A stretch of 64,000 nucleotides of DNA from Flagellimonas aequoris (GTDB lineage: Bacteria > Bacteroidota > Bacteroidia > Flavobacteriales > Flavobacteriaceae). The notes under the pieces are model-generated. The model searched no databases. It was not told where the DNA came from and saw only the letters and a list, made by a program, of their open reading frames with translations. Shown in pieces: positions 24,827-33,740 of the stretch. The translations under genes were made by a program, and so were the position numbers. The stretch lies in contig NZ_QXFJ01000030.1 of assembly GCF_003584165.1 (NCBI RefSeq), positions 372,001-436,000 on the forward strand, read 5' to 3'. Every line of letters begins with the position of its first letter. The first letter of the stretch is position 1.

Positions 24827-26089
24827 CTAAGTTCCTCTTATGATTTCTACGGGGTCAATTTTCTTGGCTCTGTTTGATGGCAGATATCCGGCCACAAAAG
24901 TGGATAGCAAGGCAAAGGTGATACCGATGAAGTAGTAAGTAGGGTTATAATTTACGGGATACGTAGTGATGGTGGGTAGGGCCTCCGTTTCAAAAGGAGC
25001 GTGGTCTATGAGCCGGGAAAGTACAAATCCGATGAGCAATCCCAAAACGCCACCAATAAGCCCAATGATCATGGCCTGCCCCATGAAAACATATTGTACA
25101 TCCCTGCCTGAGAAACCGGTCGCCTTTAAAATGGCAATATCCTTCATCTTTTCGTAGATAAGCATGTTCAAAATATTGTAAATGCCAAATCCGGCCACGA
25201 TCAAAAGAGTTATCGATACGGCATAGGTGATCAGGTTTCTGATGTTGGAACCTGTTTCAAACTGGGCGTTGGCCTCGTTGATGTCTATGGCCTTAATGTT
25301 GAATTGTTTTTCCAAACGGCGGGCCATGGGTTCGGCTTGTGCAATATCCACTAATTTAATGTTGATGTCGGTGACATAATTTTCTGCTTCGCCCAAAATG
25401 CGTTGAACGGTGTTGAGGTTGGCAAAGCTCTGTACATTGTCAATGTCGGCTATACCGCTTTGGTAGATGCCCACGATCTTTAACGGAAAAATATCACCGG
25501 CAACGGTGCTTATTTGGACTCGGTCCCCAACGGACAGGGACATTTTTTCGGCCAGTCCCGCCCCCAAAAGAATGCCGTTGTCATTATTGTTAAGCGCTTC
25601 GGGGGTCCCTTCCACAATATTATCCTGGATGTTGGACAAGCGCACTTCTTCCATAATATCCACACCCACCAGATTGCCTCCCAACTCAATGGAACCCGAT
25701 AGGTAAAAAATCTGGGCTCTTAACTGCGGTGTGGCTCCTTTTACATTGGGATTTTTCTTGAGGTAGTCCAAAATGGGAAGGGCATTGTGTATTTTCTTTT
25801 GGTTTTGCTTCGGTTTTATGGAATGGACCATATTGAAGGCATCCTTAAAATCGGAGTAGAGCGAAATCGGCTGGTTTTCGGAAGGCCTTATTTCATTATA
25901 CATATGGATGTGCGGCGTTTGGTTCAATACCAAATCATCTAGCATACCATTGAGTCCCGTCATAAAACTCACCAAGGTAATATAGGCCCCAATCCCAAAG
26001 GTAACCCCGAGTGTGGCGGTCACGGTGGATTTCATCTTGGTCAACAGATGGGTCTTGGCAATGCCCAATATCACGCTCCAATTGGTCAT
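24827..26089 (-). CDS. FtsX/MacB-type ABC transporter permease
   Basis: 420 residues with the type VII layout: one N-terminal membrane segment (TVTATLGVTFGIGAYITLVS), a large periplasmic domain to about residue 280, and three C-terminal segments (LITYAVSITLLIVAGFGIYN, AMIIGLIGGVLGLLIGFVLS, FIGITFALLSTFVAGYLPS). It ends in the typical ANRAKKIDPVEIIRG-like SNRAKKIDPVEIIRGT. Overlaps the adaptor gene by four bases. Could export a small molecule or lipoprotein; substrate unknown. Confidence 0.93.
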   Translation of the reverse strand: MTNWSVILGIAKTHLLTKMKSTVTATLGVTFGIGAYITLVSFMTGLNGMLDDLVLNQTPHIHMYNEIRPSENQPISLYSDFKDAFNMVHSIKPKQNQKKIHNALPILDYLKKNPNVKGATPQLRAQIFYLSGSIELGGNLVGVDIMEEVRLSNIQDNIVEGTPEALNNNDNGILLGAGLAEKMSLSVGDRVQISTVAGDIFPLKIVGIYQSGIADIDNVQSFANLNTVQRILGEAENYVTDINIKLVDIAQAEPMARRLEKQFNIKAIDINEANAQFETGSNIRNLITYAVSITLLIVAGFGIYNILNMLIYEKMKDIAILKATGFSGRDVQYVFMGQAMIIGLIGGVLGLLIGFVLSRLIDHAPFETEALPTITTYPVNYNPTYYFIGITFALLSTFVAGYLPSNRAKKIDPVEIIRGT

Positions 26090-27183
26090 GGTTCCGGTTT
26101 GTAAATGGCCGTTTTTTCATCGATGCCGCCCAAAATCTCCACGCTTTCCAAATTTTGTAGCCCAATGGTGACTTCGATTTCCCCGTTGTCCGTTAAAACT
26201 TTGGACCCATTGATAAGGTATTCCTTGGGAATGGTAAGGGTCTCTTCCTTTTCAGCTATGATGATGTTCCCTTCACCCGATAGACCGGGATACAAGGTGG
26301 CTGGAGGGTCCGTAAAAAGCGCCTCCACCTTGAAGGTTTGGGAGCGGTCGTCCTTTCTGGGATATATTTTGTCCAATGTGGCCTCAAATACCTCGGAATT
26401 ATAGGAGTCCAAGGTGATTAATACCTTTTGTCCGATTTTCAGCTTGACAATATCCACCTCATCCACCAAGAGTTCCACAATAAATTTATCGCTGCGACCA
26501 ACGGCTGCAACAGGTTCTACGGTATTCACGATTTCACCAGGGTTTTTATAGAGGGCATATACCGTTCCATTGATCTTACTGGTAATGGTAAAGTCGTTGG
26601 TTGTGGTCAGTGAGGTTTGGTAATTGTTCTCCGCCTGCCTCAATTGGGTTTCCAGTTCGTTTTTTGTTTGAGAGTATTTCTTTTTGAGGAGGTTCAGGTT
26701 GTTTTGGGAAAGCTCATAGGAAAGTTTTCGGGTGTCGTATTCCACTTTGGAACCAATGTTCTGGTCCCATAGGTTCTTTTGGCGAAAATAATTGATGGAA
26801 TCGTTTTTCAACTTGAGTTCGGCAGCTTGTATTTCATCCTTGATGCTGCTGAGGACCGCCGCACGGCCACTGTAGTTTTCACGGGCCAATTGCAGGGCCA
26901 ACTTGGCATTTTCCATATTCAATTCGGGAGAGGTATTGGTAATTTGGAGAATTCGGTCGCCTTTGGCCACTTTATCGCCTTCTTCCACCCAGTTTTTGTC
27001 CAAAATACCCATCACGATGGAATAGGCTTGGTACAGACTATCAGGCTGAACCGTGGCCGAGGCATAAACAGATTCCGTCAGCGGCATCTTCTCGGGATAT
27101 ATTTTTTCTTTTTTCTCACCACAGGAGAAAAACATCAGGACAATGATACAGATTGATAAAAAATACTTCATTGCATGTTTCAT
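26086..27183 (-). CDS. HlyD/MacA-type periplasmic adaptor lipoprotein
   Basis: About 365 residues with a lipobox (IIVLMFFSCGEKKEK), so anchored in the inner membrane leaflet. Barrel-sandwich hybrid halves at about 45-85 and 205-240 flank a helical hairpin (ENAKLALQLARENYSGRAAV; LNLLKKKYSQTKNELETQLR). Beta-barrel and membrane-proximal domains follow. First gene of the exporter operon; links the permease to an outer-membrane TolC-like factor, not present next to it. Start at ATG 27183 or ATG 27171. Confidence 0.9.
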   Translation of the reverse strand: MKHAMKYFLSICIIVLMFFSCGEKKEKIYPEKMPLTESVYASATVQPDSLYQAYSIVMGILDKNWVEEGDKVAKGDRILQITNTSPELNMENAKLALQLARENYSGRAAVLSSIKDEIQAAELKLKNDSINYFRQKNLWDQNIGSKVEYDTRKLSYELSQNNLNLLKKKYSQTKNELETQLRQAENNYQTSLTTTNDFTITSKINGTVYALYKNPGEIVNTVEPVAAVGRSDKFIVELLVDEVDIVKLKIGQKVLITLDSYNSEVFEATLDKIYPRKDDRSQTFKVEALFTDPPATLYPGLSGEGNIIIAEKEETLTIPKEYLINGSKVLTDNGEIEVTIGLQNLESVEILGGIDEKTAIYKPEP

Positions 27184-27304
27184 GATAGGACCATCAAAGT
27201 ACCAATAAAAATACAATTTGAAACATGAGTTAAGTCAGTAAGGGAACGATGGTGCGGTACAGGGGAAGAATTTTTTATTTTTCTTTGAATTTATTGGCCG
27301 TCAA

Positions 27305-27347
27305 TGACATAGATCATTGCAAGTTTAACCTAACCATATTTCCTTTG
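27305..27347 (+). promoter_or_regulatory. Crp/Fnr-type site plus -7 box of the DUF2953/GerW pair
   Basis: Best copy of the palindrome: AATGACATAGATCATT contains TGACATAGATCA (27305-27316). After 23 bases comes TTCCTTTG (27340-27347), one base off TAnnTTTG. The start codon is only 14 bases beyond the box. Confidence 0.72.
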
Positions 27348-27361
27348 CAACAAAAAGGCGA

Positions 27362-27850
27362 ATGATACTGACTGCTGTAATATTGTTCGTTGTGCTGCTC
27401 ATCCTCGGGTTGCTCTTTGTCCCGATTCAAATTTATATCGATACGGACACATCAAGGTATTTTGTAAGGGTGAAGGGACTTGCGAAGGTTGACTTAGAGC
27501 CAGACGAAAAGGAAATAGTACGAGTGCGAATGCGGATACTCTTTTTTGAACGCAGTTTTTATCCCATCACCAAACCACCAAAACCAAAGGAAAACGTTGT
27601 AAGGCAAAAAACCAGGCCAAAAAAGAGGTTGAAGTTCAGGAAAATTGCCCGTCTCATAAAAACTTTCGAGATAAGAAGGTTTGTAGTGGAAATGGATACG
27701 GGGGACTACGTAGCAAATGCCAAAATGTATCCTCTTTTTGTACTTCTTAACCAGTTTGTGGGCAATTTCCACATCAATTTCCAAGATAGGAACCGATTAC
27801 TGATGGATGTACGTAACAGGCCCATCAGGATGATAAGATCAATTGTTTAA
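27362..27850 (+). CDS. membrane-anchored DUF2953-like protein
   Basis: 162 residues with one N-terminal membrane segment (LTAVILFVVLLILGLLFVPI), then a beta-rich soluble part and a very basic middle (KPPKPKENVVRQKTRPKKRL). The layout and position directly before a GerW/YtfJ homologue resemble the Bacillus pair YtfI (DUF2953) and YtfJ; the match is from memory of that arrangement. Function unknown. Probable operon with the GerW gene 18 bases downstream. Confidence 0.75.
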   Translation: MILTAVILFVVLLILGLLFVPIQIYIDTDTSRYFVRVKGLAKVDLEPDEKEIVRVRMRILFFERSFYPITKPPKPKENVVRQKTRPKKRLKFRKIARLIKTFEIRRFVVEMDTGDYVANAKMYPLFVLLNQFVGNFHINFQDRNRLLMDVRNRPIRMIRSIV

Positions 27851-27867
27851 CAGTAAAATAAAAGGCC

Positions 27868-28239
27868 ATGGATTTACATTTTGAAGAATTATTGAGCAAG
27901 GTCACAGACTTTATTAAGTCAGAAGCAAAGACCGAGACCATCATTGGCGAACCATTTGAGTTGGGAGAATTCAAATGTGTTCCAGTGATCAAGGTGGGTA
28001 TGGGCTTCGGCTCCGGAGGAGGCGAAGGAATTGAAGGAAAAGAGCGTAAAGGCGAAGGTGCCGGTGCCGGTGCGGGAATCGGAATCCAACCCATCGGATT
28101 TTTGGTTACCAAAGGGGATGAAATCTCCTTCTTGGAAGCCGGAAAAACACACGGTTTGGCAGCTGCCTTTGAAAAAGTGCCCGACCTTATTGAACGCATT
28201 GTCAAGGAACGCAACAAAAAAGAAGAAGTTGTAGCTTAA
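27868..28239 (+). CDS. GerW family protein (YtfJ-like)
   Basis: 123 residues. The family pattern is clear: TIIGEPFELGEFKCVPVIKV, then a glycine-rich loop (GFGSGGGEGIEG, GEGAGAGAGIGI), then IQPIGFLVTKGDEISFL. In endospore formers GerW is a sporulation/germination protein, but homologues are widespread in non-sporulating bacteria, where the function is unknown. Partner of the DUF2953-like gene; both are under a Crp/Fnr-like promoter and followed by a strong hairpin. Confidence 0.93.
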   Translation: MDLHFEELLSKVTDFIKSEAKTETIIGEPFELGEFKCVPVIKVGMGFGSGGGEGIEGKERKGEGAGAGAGIGIQPIGFLVTKGDEISFLEAGKTHGLAAAFEKVPDLIERIVKERNKKEEVVA

Positions 28240-28260
28240 AATCCCGTGTTCCTGACGAGT

Positions 28261-28297
28261 TGGGTTGCCCGTGTGGCAAGGACGGGCAACCCAGTTT
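28261..28297 (+). terminator. strong hairpin after the GerW gene
   Basis: A perfect 12-base stem TGGGTTGCCCGT / ACGGGCAACCCA with a 9-base loop, followed by GTTTC. The T tract is short, so efficiency is uncertain. Confidence 0.7.
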
Positions 28298-28343
28298 CAA
28301 TGCCTTGCTGGCATTCCTCCCAAACTCCAAAAGTCTTTCCGAT

Positions 28344-28386
28344 TGACCAATATCATTTCCCAATCATCTTGGTGTATCTACATTTA
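28344..28386 (+). promoter_or_regulatory. Crp/Fnr-type site plus -7 box of universal-stress genes
   Basis: Palindrome TGACCAATATCA (28344-28355), 23 bases, TACATTTA (28379-28386), then a 52-base leader to the start codon. Confidence 0.7.
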
Positions 28387-28438
28387 ATTTCTCTAAGGGT
28401 TGATTTGGAACATTACCCTGAATTTAAATACCAAGGCC

Positions 28439-29296
28439 ATGAAACGCATATTGTTGCCCACCGATTTTTCAAAGGATGCATGGAACGCTATCGAGTACGC
28501 ACTGCATTTTTTTAAGGAAGAAAAATGCACGTTTTACATACTGAATACCTATACACCAGCTTTTTATAGGGTTGATTATCTCATGGGTGGTCCCGCCATG
28601 AGCGCGATTCCCGATGTTGGGGTGGATATTTCACTGGAAGGATTGGAAAACACACTGAAACGCATCGAAGAACAGTACAACAATCCCAACCACACTTTTG
28701 AAATTTTGTCTTCGTTCAACACCTTGCCCGATGAGGTCCATGATATTTCCGAAAGAAAAAAACTGGACATGGTGGTCATGGGAACCCAAGGGGCATCAGG
28801 GGCGAAGGAGTTTTTTCTGGGATCAAACACCGTACATGTCATCCGTAAGGCTGTAGTACCTGTCTTGGCCGTTCCCCAAACATATGAGTACAAGGAAATA
28901 AAGAACATGCTAATGCCCACGGGGTATGAGACCAAGTACAAACCCAATGAATTGAAACCTTTGGTGGATACCGTCAAAAGGTTCAAGGCCACGTTGCATG
29001 TAGTGCATGCTCTTGAAGATTATAATTTAACTGATTTACAGAAAGATAGCAAAGAGCACCTAAAAGATATATTCAAAACCCTTCCTGATGTTATCTTTAG
29101 GGATAGCACTGGGGAATACATGCCCAATATTGTTCATTCCTATATTGACAAAAATAATATTGGTTTGGTGGCCATGATGAACAGGAAACACACGTTCTTG
29201 GAGCAGCTTTTGCTGAAACACCACGTGGATGTAGTTGGCTATCATTGTCAAGTTCCATTTTTGGTACTGCCGGACACTTCAGAACTCCCCAAATAA
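28439..29296 (+). CDS. universal stress protein, tandem UspA domains
   Basis: 285 residues in two Usp-like halves. The first (MKRILLPTDFSKDAWNAIEY ... MVVMGTQGASGAKEFFLGSN) has the ATP-binding loop G-2X-G-9X-G-S/T form. The second half is degenerate and lacks that loop. Cytoplasmic stress or energy-state proteins; in several bacteria Usp genes are induced by oxygen limitation. Start ATG 28439 is set by the conserved MKRILLPTDFS. Forms a pair with the next gene, 6 bases apart. Confidence 0.93.
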   Translation: MKRILLPTDFSKDAWNAIEYALHFFKEEKCTFYILNTYTPAFYRVDYLMGGPAMSAIPDVGVDISLEGLENTLKRIEEQYNNPNHTFEILSSFNTLPDEVHDISERKKLDMVVMGTQGASGAKEFFLGSNTVHVIRKAVVPVLAVPQTYEYKEIKNMLMPTGYETKYKPNELKPLVDTVKRFKATLHVVHALEDYNLTDLQKDSKEHLKDIFKTLPDVIFRDSTGEYMPNIVHSYIDKNNIGLVAMMNRKHTFLEQLLLKHHVDVVGYHCQVPFLVLPDTSELPK

Positions 29297-29302
29297 ATTG
29301 CC

Positions 29303-30157
29303 ATGAAAAATATACTCTGTCCCATCGATTTTTCCGAAAATGCTTGGAATGCCGTTTTCACGGGAACCAAGCTTTTTGCAGAACAGGAATGCAAGTTTTA
29401 TCTGTTGCATGTCCATGAACCCAAAATGCGTAATATCTCGGGCCAAAAGAGTAGTGCCCGGGCAGGTATGGTCTATCAATCCATGGCCACGGCTGTGGAG
29501 AATGAACTCCACAAGGCCAAGACCTACATGGAAGAACATAACACTAACCCCAAACACCATTTTAAGACCATATCCATGGCAGGGGATCTACCACATACCA
29601 TTCGTGAACTTATTCCAAAATACGATATCGATACCATCGTGATGGGCACCCAAGGGGCAACAGGAGCCAAGGAAGTTTTCTTGGGGAGCAATACGGTCAA
29701 GGTTTTAATGCATATTAAGGACTGTACCATGTTGGTGGTACCTCAATCATTTGATTTTCAAAATCTTAAATCCGTTGTTTTTCCTACGGATTTCACCCAC
29801 TTTTTTCCAAAAGGTGCATTGGAATATCTATTGAAACTCTTCGAGCTATGGAACCCCCAAGTGAAGATTTTCCATGTGGCCCAAGAATTTATCATGTCGG
29901 AAAACCAACAGGAGAACAAGGAAATTCTCAAAAAGCGGTTCGAGGGATTTTCTGTTTCCTTTCACCGAGTAGTTATCGAAACAACAGTGACGGAGGCCAT
30001 CATCACCTTCGCGAAGGACCAGAATGCAGATCTCATCGTGCTCACCAAATATTCACATGATTTTTTTGGAAAACTTACCCAGGAACCCGTGGTCAAAAAA
30101 GTAAGTTTCAAGACCGATGTGCCCCTCTTGGTTCTCCCCAATTTTGGTGAAGATTAA
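29303..30157 (+). CDS. universal stress protein, tandem UspA domains
   Basis: 284 residues, paralogue of the preceding gene (MKNILCPIDFSENAWNAVFT; TIVMGTQGATGAKEVFLGSN; LLVLPN at the end). The first domain keeps the nucleotide-binding loop and the second is divergent (ADLIVLTKYSHDFFGKLTQE). Tandem duplication is likely. Same transcript as the upstream paralogue. Confidence 0.93.
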   Translation: MKNILCPIDFSENAWNAVFTGTKLFAEQECKFYLLHVHEPKMRNISGQKSSARAGMVYQSMATAVENELHKAKTYMEEHNTNPKHHFKTISMAGDLPHTIRELIPKYDIDTIVMGTQGATGAKEVFLGSNTVKVLMHIKDCTMLVVPQSFDFQNLKSVVFPTDFTHFFPKGALEYLLKLFELWNPQVKIFHVAQEFIMSENQQENKEILKKRFEGFSVSFHRVVIETTVTEAIITFAKDQNADLIVLTKYSHDFFGKLTQEPVVKKVSFKTDVPLLVLPNFGED

Positions 30158-30184
30158 AGATGCCATTTCCTTATTTTTGCTTCC

Positions 30185-31372
30185 ATGAAATACCTAGTGT
30201 ACTGTGCTTGTATTTTTTTATTCCTATTGCAAGGTTGTTCCAATGCCCCTATGATTTCCGGTACTTTGGATATGACCGAAGGACAGGAATGGAAACCGAT
30301 GGTGTATTTGGTTCAGCCAGAAGGTTTTGGTGCATTGGGACAAAGTTTTACGGGGAAATTGTTGGACTCTTCAAAGGTGGATTCCAACGGGCGTTTCCAA
30401 TTTGGAAAGCAAGTGAAGAACAAGGATGCCACTTTGTTTGAGGTGGTCGTTCAAAAAGAAGAGGAACGGTATTCCAATAGATTGGAGAATGAAAATCCGG
30501 AAACGGACAATTATTTCCCACTGGTTTGGACACCTGGCGAACAGATTGTCATGAAAGCCGCCATAAATCGATTCCAAGCTTCGGCCACCGTGGAAAACCC
30601 TTCAAGCGTGAATGCTGCTTTTATGCAACTACGAGACATAAAGAAAGATGCATTTACACAATACCAGCAATCCCTTGAGCAACAGGAAGGGGATGAGCAA
30701 TTGTTAGAACGAGAAAAAAACCATCATACCTATCAGTCTTCATTGATGCAGTTTGCGGATACCACACAGCAACTGTTTCCTGCCCTGATGGCCATCCGTT
30801 GGGTAAGTCCAGAAGGAAATTACGAACGCATTCCTGAATTTTTGGTGGGGCAAAGTCAACAGTGGAAAACAAAAAATCCTGAACATCCTTGGGTGAAAGA
30901 ATTGGCTGCATCAGCCGATACGGATAAACTACCCATCTTGATAGGGGACCAAATCCCCAATCTCCAATTTCCCATGAACGACGGGTCTAAAAGCATGTTT
31001 AAAGAAGTGGTTGATGGCAAAAAACTACTCCTTTTGGATGTTTGGGCCTCTTGGTGCGCTCCATGTCGACTTGAAAATCGCAATGTACTGGTACCCCTTT
31101 GGGAAAAATACCATGAAGACGGATTTCAGATTTTGGCCTATGGTCTGGAGAGCAGCCAACAAGCTTGGGAAAATGCCATAGACAAAGACGGAGCCTACAG
31201 ATGGCTGCATGCCTCCCACGTGGAAGGGGACCAAAACCCATTGATGGATTCCCTCCGGATCATGACCATTCCGGCAAACTTTTTATTGGATGCCAATGGC
31301 ATGGTATTGGCCAAAAACTTGCATGGGGACGATTTGGTTCACCTTGTTGATGACTATATGGCAAGACACTAA
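30185..31372 (+). CDS. TlpA-like thioredoxin-fold lipoprotein
   Basis: 395 residues with a lipobox (CIFLFLLQGCSN). N-terminal about 200 residues form a beta domain plus helical linker typical of Bacteroidota DUF4369-type thiol-disulfide proteins. The C-terminal thioredoxin domain (about 255-395) has LLLDVWASWCAPCRLENRNV with the redox CAPC and the cis-Pro segment MTIPANFLLDANG. Periplasmic disulfide reductase or redox relay is likely. An own promoter is possible, with TATTTTTG at 30172-30179 just before the start. Confidence 0.92.
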   Translation: MKYLVYCACIFLFLLQGCSNAPMISGTLDMTEGQEWKPMVYLVQPEGFGALGQSFTGKLLDSSKVDSNGRFQFGKQVKNKDATLFEVVVQKEEERYSNRLENENPETDNYFPLVWTPGEQIVMKAAINRFQASATVENPSSVNAAFMQLRDIKKDAFTQYQQSLEQQEGDEQLLEREKNHHTYQSSLMQFADTTQQLFPALMAIRWVSPEGNYERIPEFLVGQSQQWKTKNPEHPWVKELAASADTDKLPILIGDQIPNLQFPMNDGSKSMFKEVVDGKKLLLLDVWASWCAPCRLENRNVLVPLWEKYHEDGFQILAYGLESSQQAWENAIDKDGAYRWLHASHVEGDQNPLMDSLRIMTIPANFLLDANGMVLAKNLHGDDLVHLVDDYMARH

Positions 31373-31397
31373 AAAATCCCCGAGGGGGGATTTTAGT
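31373..31397 (+). terminator. terminator after TlpA-like gene
   Basis: Stem AAAATCCCC / GGGGATTTT with a GAG-type loop. Confidence 0.75.
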
Positions 31398-31445
31398 CTA
31401 CCAACAAAACCACAGGTTTGGTTGTTCTCCGGTTCATGTATACTA

Positions 31446-31805
31446 TTATTTGTCTTCCTGAATCAATATAACCTCTTCGGGAATGGACAAAAACAAAATG
31501 CAGCCCTTTTTTGACTTGACAGCGTGTTTGCCTGTGGGTGGGGTATAGAGATAATCCCCTTGTGAAAGGGTTTCATGATGAATTTCACAACTTCCTTCCA
31601 GCACCAAGATTTCTTCCCCTGCTGGGTGCACATGATAAGGGTAGGAAGCCCCAGCCTCAAATTTCAATAAAATGGCTGTTGAGCGGTCTGTGGCCTTGTC
31701 AAAATGAAGGGATTTCACAAAAACACCGTGATAGTGGATTTCCTTTTCGATGAGAGGTTGCCAGGATATCTGCTCACTTTTGGTTATGTAGTCTCTAATG
31801 TTCAT
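31446..31805 (-). CDS. cupin-domain protein (ChrR-like)
   Basis: 119 residues forming one cupin barrel. Metal-binding motif 1 is recognisable in ASYPYHVHPAGEEILVLEG (His, His, Glu), with motif 2 in GDYLYTPPTGKHAVKSKKG. Resembles the ChrR cupin of anti-sigma factors but has no zinc anti-sigma domain. Stand-alone metal-dependent sensor or dioxygenase-like function is possible. Start ATG 31805 gives the compact domain; an in-frame upstream start would add 9 residues. Confidence 0.82.
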   Translation of the reverse strand: MNIRDYITKSEQISWQPLIEKEIHYHGVFVKSLHFDKATDRSTAILLKFEAGASYPYHVHPAGEEILVLEGSCEIHHETLSQGDYLYTPPTGKHAVKSKKGCILFLSIPEEVILIQEDK

Positions 31806-31889
31806 TGCTATGGATTTTACATTATGGGACAAATTTCGATAGTGCAGTTTGGTTAGAAAATGGAAAATCCTGTGTTTTGGATGTACAAT

Positions 31890-32678
31890 TTATGTTTGGA
31901 TGTTTTTTACATAATCAGTAGGGGACATCCCTGTGTGGTTCTTAAAGAATTTTGAAAAATAGTAAGGATCCTGAAACCCCAAGACAAATGCCACCTCCTT
32001 CATACGTTTGTCCTCGTACTGTAAAATCCGCTGGGCTTCGGAGATTAAAAGCCCATAGATAACGTTTTGTGCCGTTTTGCCCGCATGTTGTTTGGCCAAT
32101 TCGTTGAGCTTTAGCTCGGTGGTCTGTAGTTGTGCCGCTATTTCTTTTAATGAATGGTTTTTGTTGAAGTTGTTGCGAACGAACTCCAAAAACCTCAGGA
32201 ACAAGGCATCGGGTTTCCAGATTTCTCCACCGTTGGCAATTTTGGAACGATTGGTTTCAAAAAGCAGCAATTCTATCCGGGAATGAATCGATTCTAGGTA
32301 TTGAAATGGTTTTTCAACAAGTTCCTGCTCAATTTTATGAAGTTCCCGTTCCATATCGGAAGGGTTGACAATGGAGATGATTTCATTATAGTCAAAATGA
32401 CAAAACAGACTGTTCTGAAAAATCAGCTCGATATCCTTTTCCGTTTTGCACATATAGTCCAAAGTAAAACTGAGCACATAACCTTTGGCATTCTTAGTGC
32501 TCTTAAAACGGTGATACTGTCCGGAGGTGATGGTCAGAACTTGGTTTTTGGAAACCGTAAGGATTTTATCGTCCACTTCAATAACGATCTTTCCATGGTT
32601 GCACCATATGAATAGATATTTTTTGACCCGTTTCGGGTCAAAATCGATAACGGTTTCCAATCGCTGCAGTGCAACCAT
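31890..32678 (-). CDS. AraC-family transcriptional regulator
   Basis: 262 residues. N-terminal cupin-like sensing domain (about 1-150, including IVIEVDDKILTVSKNQVLTI) and a C-terminal two-helix-turn-helix AraC domain (SLKEIAAQLQTTELKLNELA; MKEVAFVLGFQDPYYFSKFF; HTGMSPTDY). Monocistronic; its target could be the cupin gene immediately downstream on the same strand, but no operator is recognisable. Confidence 0.92.
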   Translation of the reverse strand: MVALQRLETVIDFDPKRVKKYLFIWCNHGKIVIEVDDKILTVSKNQVLTITSGQYHRFKSTKNAKGYVLSFTLDYMCKTEKDIELIFQNSLFCHFDYNEIISIVNPSDMERELHKIEQELVEKPFQYLESIHSRIELLLFETNRSKIANGGEIWKPDALFLRFLEFVRNNFNKNHSLKEIAAQLQTTELKLNELAKQHAGKTAQNVIYGLLISEAQRILQYEDKRMKEVAFVLGFQDPYYFSKFFKNHTGMSPTDYVKNIQT

Positions 32679-32837
32679 ATAGAGAATTATATAGTTTGGA
32701 GTGGTTATTCCTCAAACTTATCAAATCAGCCCAATGTTTGGGCAATTCTCATGGATTATTTCACAGCAAATATTTTTGACCGCTAAAAATGAACAGACCA
32801 TGGGAAGTAAAATTCTTAAAATACCTATCTGGCAAGT

Positions 32838-33227
32838 CTAGTTCATAGAATGGATTCCGAACATATTACCCTCGGTGTCGATGGCCAAAACAATAAAGCC
32901 ATATTCACCTATGGAGGTCTTTGGTTTGAAGATGGAGCCGCCGGCTGCCTCGACCCTAGAGGCTTCCATGCCACAATCCTTACTCATAAAATAGACAAGG
33001 GTACTGTTGTTCCCTGGTGTCACGCCTTGCATTTTCACCAATGCCCCGGAGGCCCGGTTTTCTGAATGCATATCGCTCGGGAAGAAGTACATTTCCATAT
33101 CCGCTGCGGATTCCGGCATGGGCAATTCTTTGAACTCATACTCAAAAACAGCTTCGTAGAACTTTTTGGCGCGGTTGATGTCATCTACATAAATTTCAAA
33201 CCAAACCACGGGATTTTCATTTTTCAT
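32838..33227 (-). CDS. VOC-family protein (glyoxalase fold)
   Basis: 129 residues beginning MKNENPVVWFEIYVDDINRA, followed by KKFYEAVFEYEF and ending in a GNMFGIHS strand: one vicinal-oxygen-chelate unit of the CFP/glyoxalase-like branch. The metal ligands are not obvious, so substrate and activity are open. ATG 33227 matches the family start. Downstream of the 84-residue gene on the same strand. Confidence 0.88.
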   Translation of the reverse strand: MKNENPVVWFEIYVDDINRAKKFYEAVFEYEFKELPMPESAADMEMYFFPSDMHSENRASGALVKMQGVTPGNNSTLVYFMSKDCGMEASRVEAAGGSIFKPKTSIGEYGFIVLAIDTEGNMFGIHSMN

Positions 33228-33307
33228 GGGTATAGAATTTAAGGGTTTTATTGATATTGTATACTTTGTTTCATGGTCAATCGGTTGTTGGATATAGATT
33301 ATCACGG

Positions 33308-33562
33308 TTAGTCCATGATCAGTTCAACCTTAAGGTTTAGACTGGTCAGGAAATGCAAGATTTCCTTCAGCATGATGTTGCCGTCCATACTTTCTACCCG
33401 AAGGATGCGATCACAGTCTTCAAGGTCGAAATTGGCACTCACATTTTTAAAATTCTCATGCAGGGCATTGACCGTGCGATTCGCTGTGGATTCATCCTCC
33501 ACATTTGTCTTGAAGATTTCTATCAGGTTAGGTTTGCTCGTATTTGAATTGTCTTGGACCAT
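33308..33562 (-). CDS. small conserved hypothetical protein
   Basis: 84 residues, soluble. The core NLIEIFKTNVEDESTANRTV and FDLEDCDRILRVES suggests a small ferredoxin-like alpha-beta domain similar in look to HMA/ACT-size modules, with one Cys and no CxxC. Likely co-transcribed with the VOC gene; divergent from the GlxA-type regulator. Confidence 0.6.
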   Translation of the reverse strand: MVQDNSNTSKPNLIEIFKTNVEDESTANRTVNALHENFKNVSANFDLEDCDRILRVESMDGNIMLKEILHFLTSLNLKVELIMD

Positions 33563-33740
33563 ATGTGTGATACATTGCTGTTATTCCTCCAACAGATTTC
33601 GCCTCTTCTGGATGAACATTAAATAACTGATAGGCAAGGTATTGGTGTTTGTTGAATCTTTGACTGTGCCATTGCGACATTCCAAGGGGTTGATTGCGAC
33701 ACCTGCATTTCATATCTTTTCACTCTTTAATTTGGAATAG

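Noticed and set aside
27184..27361. Activator site at 27305 controlling the MacAB-like operon on the minus strand
   Set aside because: No TAnnTTT-type box exists at the required distance on the minus strand; the match is only on the plus strand.
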